In this document: positions 7,260 through 9,398 of the stretch, in pieces
Position numbering within the stretch: the stretch's first letter is position 1
Layout of the letters: each line of letters begins with the position of its first letter
Source: Pseudomonadota bacterium
GTDB taxonomy: Bacteria > Pseudomonadota > Alphaproteobacteria > Rhizobiales > Xanthobacteraceae
Assembly (NCBI GenBank): GCA_023431725.1
Contig: JAEYVN010000538.1
Coordinates: 1 to 9,398, forward strand
DNA length: 9,398 bases
Direction of reading: 5' to 3'
Notes under the pieces: model-generated
Told to the model about the DNA's origin: nothing
What the model saw: the letters and a program-made list of their open reading frames with translations, nothing else
The model's database searches: none
Translations under genes and position numbers: made by a program

Positions 7260-7775
7260 TCACTGAACCACGATTTCTTTGAACAGAACGGCATTCACGC
7301 GATTGGGCATGATCGCATTGTTGACGCGACGGGTTAGCTCTTCTTTCAGACGATAAAGCCCCGCCGAACCATCGAGATCGGTCGGGCGCAATTCGCGCAG
7401 ATAGGTCTGAAAGGAGTCCATCACCCGCGGCAACACCGGCTGCACCTGTGCAACCATGGTCTGGTCAGGCAATTCGAGGACGATCTTGACCTTCAGATAT
7501 TGCGGACGATCGTTGCCGGTGTTGGACAGATTGACGAGCGTGTCCGGCAAATCGAGGAACGCCGGCGGCTTGGCGACCGGTGCGGCCACTGCGGCTTGAG
7601 ACCCCTTCCCCTTCAGCATGAAGAAGGCACTGCCCCCACCTCCAAGTATGACGAGGGCGCCGATGGCCATCAGGATCGGCTTGAGCGGCAATTTCCTTTT
7701 AGGCGCCGGCCTTCCATCGGCTGCACCTTCGTCAACCGCGACATCCGCCTCGGCTTGCTTCTTCTTGTCCGCCAT
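7260..7775 (-). CDS. fliL: Flagellar basal body-associated protein FliL
   Basis: FliL is a single-pass inner-membrane protein that surrounds or supports the stator units. The 171-residue product has a charged cytoplasmic tail (1-32, MADKKKQAEADV), one membrane helix at 33-54 with a GGGG stretch, and a periplasmic FliL domain at about 72-171. The domain ends in the typical ELTRRVNNAIMPNRVNAVLFKEIVVQ-like segment (146-171). Length is usual for the family. A GGAG is 13 bases before the ATG at 7775. It is first in a minus-strand operon with fliM, DUF6468 and motE, and divergent from flgF. Confidence 0.95.
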   Translation of the reverse strand: MADKKKQAEADVAVDEGAADGRPAPKRKLPLKPILMAIGALVILGGGGSAFFMLKGKGSQAAVAAPVAKPPAFLDLPDTLVNLSNTGNDRPQYLKVKIVLELPDQTMVAQVQPVLPRVMDSFQTYLRELRPTDLDGSAGLYRLKEELTRRVNNAIMPNRVNAVLFKEIVVQ

Positions 7776-7848
7776 CGACCAGCCCCTGCTCCCGCGGCCA
7801 TTCTTCCTTTTCGGGGAAGCGCCACGCTTTCTGCAAAGTTAGGACTTG

Positions 7849-7856
7849 ATGGTTAA
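7849..7856 (-). promoter_or_regulatory. TTAACCAT, CtrA-type half-site upstream of fliL
   Basis: Read on the minus strand, TTAACCAT lies 73 bases before the fliL start. This octamer is a known variant of CtrA recognition, and fliL-fliM is a CtrA-controlled early operon in Caulobacter. Only one half-site is present: the sequence 7 bases on reads GTCC, not TTAA. Confidence 0.4.
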
Positions 7857-7858
7857 CA

Positions 7859-7877
7859 GAACCTTTCCAGAAGGTTC
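7859..7877. repeat. Perfect 7-base dyad GAACCTT-N5-AAGGTTC upstream of fliL
   Basis: The arms at 7859-7865 and 7871-7877 are exact reverse complements around TCCAG. The element lies two bases from the TTAACCAT half-site. It could be an operator for a dimeric regulator or a hairpin in the fliL leader. No known regulator is assigned. Confidence 0.5.
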
Positions 7878-7883
7878 CAAAGA

Positions 7884-7938
7884 GGCATTTTTTGCCGGGT
7901 TGCATCGGCCGGAATTGCCGCAGCGTTAATATCTGCCG
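7884..7938. promoter_or_regulatory. Cluster of CGGCA motifs, candidate FlbD (ftr-like) enhancer
   Basis: Two gapped dyads, GGCA-N5-TGCC (7884-7896) and CGGC-N7-GCCG (7906-7920), and a further TGCCG (7934-7938) give three CGGCA units in the same orientation on the minus strand. They sit about 50-100 bases upstream of the sigma-54 promoter, the usual distance for an activator site. In Caulobacter, FlbD binds ftr elements of similar CGGCAA-rich type. A poor IHF-like match (7954-7966) lies between cluster and promoter. Confidence 0.4.
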
Positions 7939-7984
7939 AACGCATATTTTAGCTAAGTTGCTGAAAATTCTAATAATATTGGTT

Positions 7985-7999
7985 TGGCACGGGCTCTGC
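7985..7999 (+). promoter_or_regulatory. Sigma-54 promoter driving flgF-flgG
   Basis: TGGCACGGGCTCTGCA starts at 7985. It matches the consensus TGGCACG-N4-TTGCA with a single mismatch (C for T), and the invariant GG (7986-7987) and GC (7998-7999) are exactly 10 bases apart. The start of transcription should be near 8011, giving a leader of about 91 bases before flgF. Sigma-54 control of rod and hook genes is usual in Caulobacter-like flagellar systems. Confidence 0.85.
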
Positions 8000-8015
8000 A
8001 AAGCTTGACTTGTCC

Positions 8016-8077
8016 GCGGCTTGGGAGAGCTGCGGCATCAAGCGACCGGTTAACGCCTTGGGAGAGGTGAGAACCGG
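8016..8077 (+). other. Structured flgF leader with a 10-base direct repeat
   Basis: CTTGGGAGAG occurs twice (8020-8029 and 8057-8066). GCGGCT (8016-8021) can pair with AGCTGC (8028-8033) with one G-U pair. CCGGTT (8046-8051) pairs exactly with AACCGG (8072-8077), placing the second repeat in a 20-base loop. Both copies carry a GGGAGAG ribosome-site-like core. The structures are read by eye. Confidence 0.35.
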
Positions 8078-8101
8078 ACGTCATTTTGGGGAGCCTGAAC
8101 T

Positions 8102-8848
8102 ATGGCAAATGCGTCCCTCATCGGGTTGTCGCGGCAGATGGCATTGCGTCGCGAACTCGACGTGGTTTCGAACAACATCGCGAACATCAATACGACGGCT
8201 TTCAAAGGCGACACGGCGGTCTTTGAAGAATTCGTCATGCCGAAGGCGAAGCACGACGGTTTTCCCGGTGCACACCGGAAGCTGTCCTACGTGCACGACA
8301 GCAAGACCTGGCACGACATGGGCCAAGGTCCACTCCGCCAAACCGGCAATCCCTTCGATCTGGCGATCGATGGCAAGGAATTCTTCGTGGTGCAGACGCC
8401 GCAGGGCGAACGCTACACGCGCAACGGCTCCTTTCAGCTCAACGCCACCGGCGAGCTCGTGACGACCGAGGGCTATCGTGTCATGGGAGACAACGGCCCG
8501 ATCCAGTTCCTGCCGGAAGATAAGGATATCGCATTCAACAGCGACGGAACGGTTGCGGTGCCGCTTGGCACGCGCGGCAAACTCCGCCTCGTCGCCTTCG
8601 AGGATATGCAGAGTCTCACCAAGGAAGGCTTCTCCACATATAGCGCACCGGCCGATGTTCAGCCGGCACCGGTCCCCGTCCCTCGCATCATTCAGGGTTC
8701 GATCGAGATGTCCAACGTGAGGGGCGTCGTCGAAATGACCCGGATGATCGAAATCACCCGCGCCTACACGCAAACCGCCACTCTGCTGCAACAACACGGC
8801 GACATGCGCCGCTCGGCAATCGAGCGCCTCGCCGAAGTCCCAGCCTAA
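8102..8848 (+). CDS. flgF: Flagellar basal-body rod protein FlgF
   Basis: FlgF is a proximal-rod subunit exported by the flagellar type III apparatus and assembled in the periplasm. The 248-residue product has the usual length. It opens with the rod-family helix and SNNIAN motif (23-28, VVSNNIANINTTAFKGD), has the central RYTRNGSFQLNATGELVT segment near 104-121, and ends with the conserved C-terminal helix (NVRGVVEMTRMIEITRAYT) that packs in the rod core. GGGGAG lies 8 bases before the ATG. flgG follows after 15 bases. Transcription is expected from the sigma-54 promoter at 7985. Confidence 0.95.
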   Translation: MANASLIGLSRQMALRRELDVVSNNIANINTTAFKGDTAVFEEFVMPKAKHDGFPGAHRKLSYVHDSKTWHDMGQGPLRQTGNPFDLAIDGKEFFVVQTPQGERYTRNGSFQLNATGELVTTEGYRVMGDNGPIQFLPEDKDIAFNSDGTVAVPLGTRGKLRLVAFEDMQSLTKEGFSTYSAPADVQPAPVPVPRIIQGSIEMSNVRGVVEMTRMIEITRAYTQTATLLQQHGDMRRSAIERLAEVPA

Positions 8849-8863
8849 TTTCGAGGAATCATC

Positions 8864-9398
8864 ATGCGAGCCCTGCACACCGCCGCAACCGGAATGATGG
8901 CCCAGGAACTCAATGTTCAGGTCATCTCGAACAACATCGCCAATATGCGCACCACTGGCTACAAGCGCCAGCGCGCGGAATTTCAGGATCTTCTTTACGA
9001 ACAGGTGCGTCGCGTCGGTACCCAGACATCGCAGCAGGGCAATCTTCTTCCGGCTGGCGTCGAACTCGGCTCGGGCGTGAAGACCGTCGGTACGCCGCGC
9101 ATGATGACGCAAGGCACCCCGATGGCCACCGGCAAGGAATATGACGTCGCAATCCGCGGCGAAGGTTTCTTCCCGATCACCATGCCCGATGGGCGCAGGG
9201 CTTACACCCGCGATGGCTCGTTCAACGTCGATGGGCAGGGACGCGTCGTGACGGCTCAAGGCTATCTGATCGAGCCGGCCATCACTGTACCCCAGAATGC
9301 GACCGGCTTTACCGTCAACGCCCAAGGACAGGTCTATGTCACACCGGCAGGCACGACAACGCCGACGCAGATCGGTCAGATCGAGCTTGCGATGTTCA
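8864..9398 (+). CDS. flgG: Flagellar distal-rod protein FlgG, 3' end outside the window
   Basis: FlgG builds the distal rod that crosses the peptidoglycan and outer-membrane rings. The first 178 codons are present; the family normally has about 262. The N-terminal helix carries SNNIAN (22-27) followed by MRTTGYKRQRAEFQDLLYEQ. The stretch at about 56-84 (QQGNLLPAGVELGSGVKTV) is the insert that tells FlgG from FlgF and the hook protein. AYTRDGSFNVDGQGRVVTAQGYL follows at 113-135. A GAGG lies 7 bases before the ATG. It shares an operon with flgF; in related bacteria flgA and flgH usually come next. Confidence 0.95.
   Translation, partial: MRALHTAATGMMAQELNVQVISNNIANMRTTGYKRQRAEFQDLLYEQVRRVGTQTSQQGNLLPAGVELGSGVKTVGTPRMMTQGTPMATGKEYDVAIRGEGFFPITMPDGRRAYTRDGSFNVDGQGRVVTAQGYLIEPAITVPQNATGFTVNAQGQVYVTPAGTTTPTQIGQIELAMF

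Noticed and set aside
8010..8462. 150-codon frame overlapping the start of flgF
   Set aside because: It begins in the flgF leader and runs out of frame through flgF with a serine/arginine-rich shadow product.
8081..9325. 414-codon open frame on the minus strand
   Set aside because: It lies exactly antisense to flgF and flgG, has no recognisable domain and shows histidine/arginine/aspartate-rich shadow composition. FlgF and FlgG are certain.
1..9398. Search for tRNA, rRNA, insertion sequence, CRISPR array or prophage signs
   Set aside because: No cloverleaf, transposase, terminal repeats or spaced direct repeats were found; all long stretches are explained by envelope and flagellar genes.

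Overview
The window reads as a chromosomal flagellar locus of an alphaproteobacterium. The order Hyphomicrobiales fits best, probably near Bradyrhizobium, Rhodopseudomonas or Afipia. This is inferred from gene order (fliL-fliM-DUF6468-motE on one strand, divergent from flgF-flgG), from a MotE-type motor protein, and from a CtrA-type box TTAA-N7-TTAA and a sigma-54 promoter of the kind used in Caulobacter-like flagellar hierarchies. Base composition is moderately GC-rich and even. I saw no insertion sequence, tRNA, rRNA or CRISPR array.

Layout. Bases 1-708 (minus) hold the 5' part of a TonB-dependent siderophore-receptor gene broken by an in-frame amber codon at 76-78; the same frame continues to the window edge. 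Bases 709-973 are non-coding and carry the receptor's upstream region and a stem-loop behind the next gene. Bases 974-4594 (minus) encode a 1206-residue exported protein with beta-rich, AMIN-like segments, a proline/alanine-rich linker and a long TPR-like helical half. A 93-base gap with a perfect CtrA-type box separates it from motE (4688-5557), the DUF6468 gene (5554-6027), fliM (6024-7247) and fliL (7260-7775). These four run on the minus strand with 4-base overlaps or a short gap and look like one operon.

Bases 7776-8101 form the divergent control region: a TTAACCAT half-site and a 7-bp dyad on the fliL side, a cluster of CGGCA motifs in the middle, and a near-consensus sigma-54 promoter about 100 bases before flgF. 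flgF (8102-8848) and a 3'-truncated flgG (8864 to the end) follow on the plus strand.

Together, FliL (stator-associated), FliM (switch and C-ring), MotE (periplasmic motor chaperone) and FlgF/FlgG (rod) build the basal body. The DUF6468 membrane coiled-coil protein and the large periplasmic TPR protein are the uncharacterised members. Their position suggests a role in motor assembly or stator scaffolding. The TonB receptor seems to be an unrelated, probably decaying neighbour.
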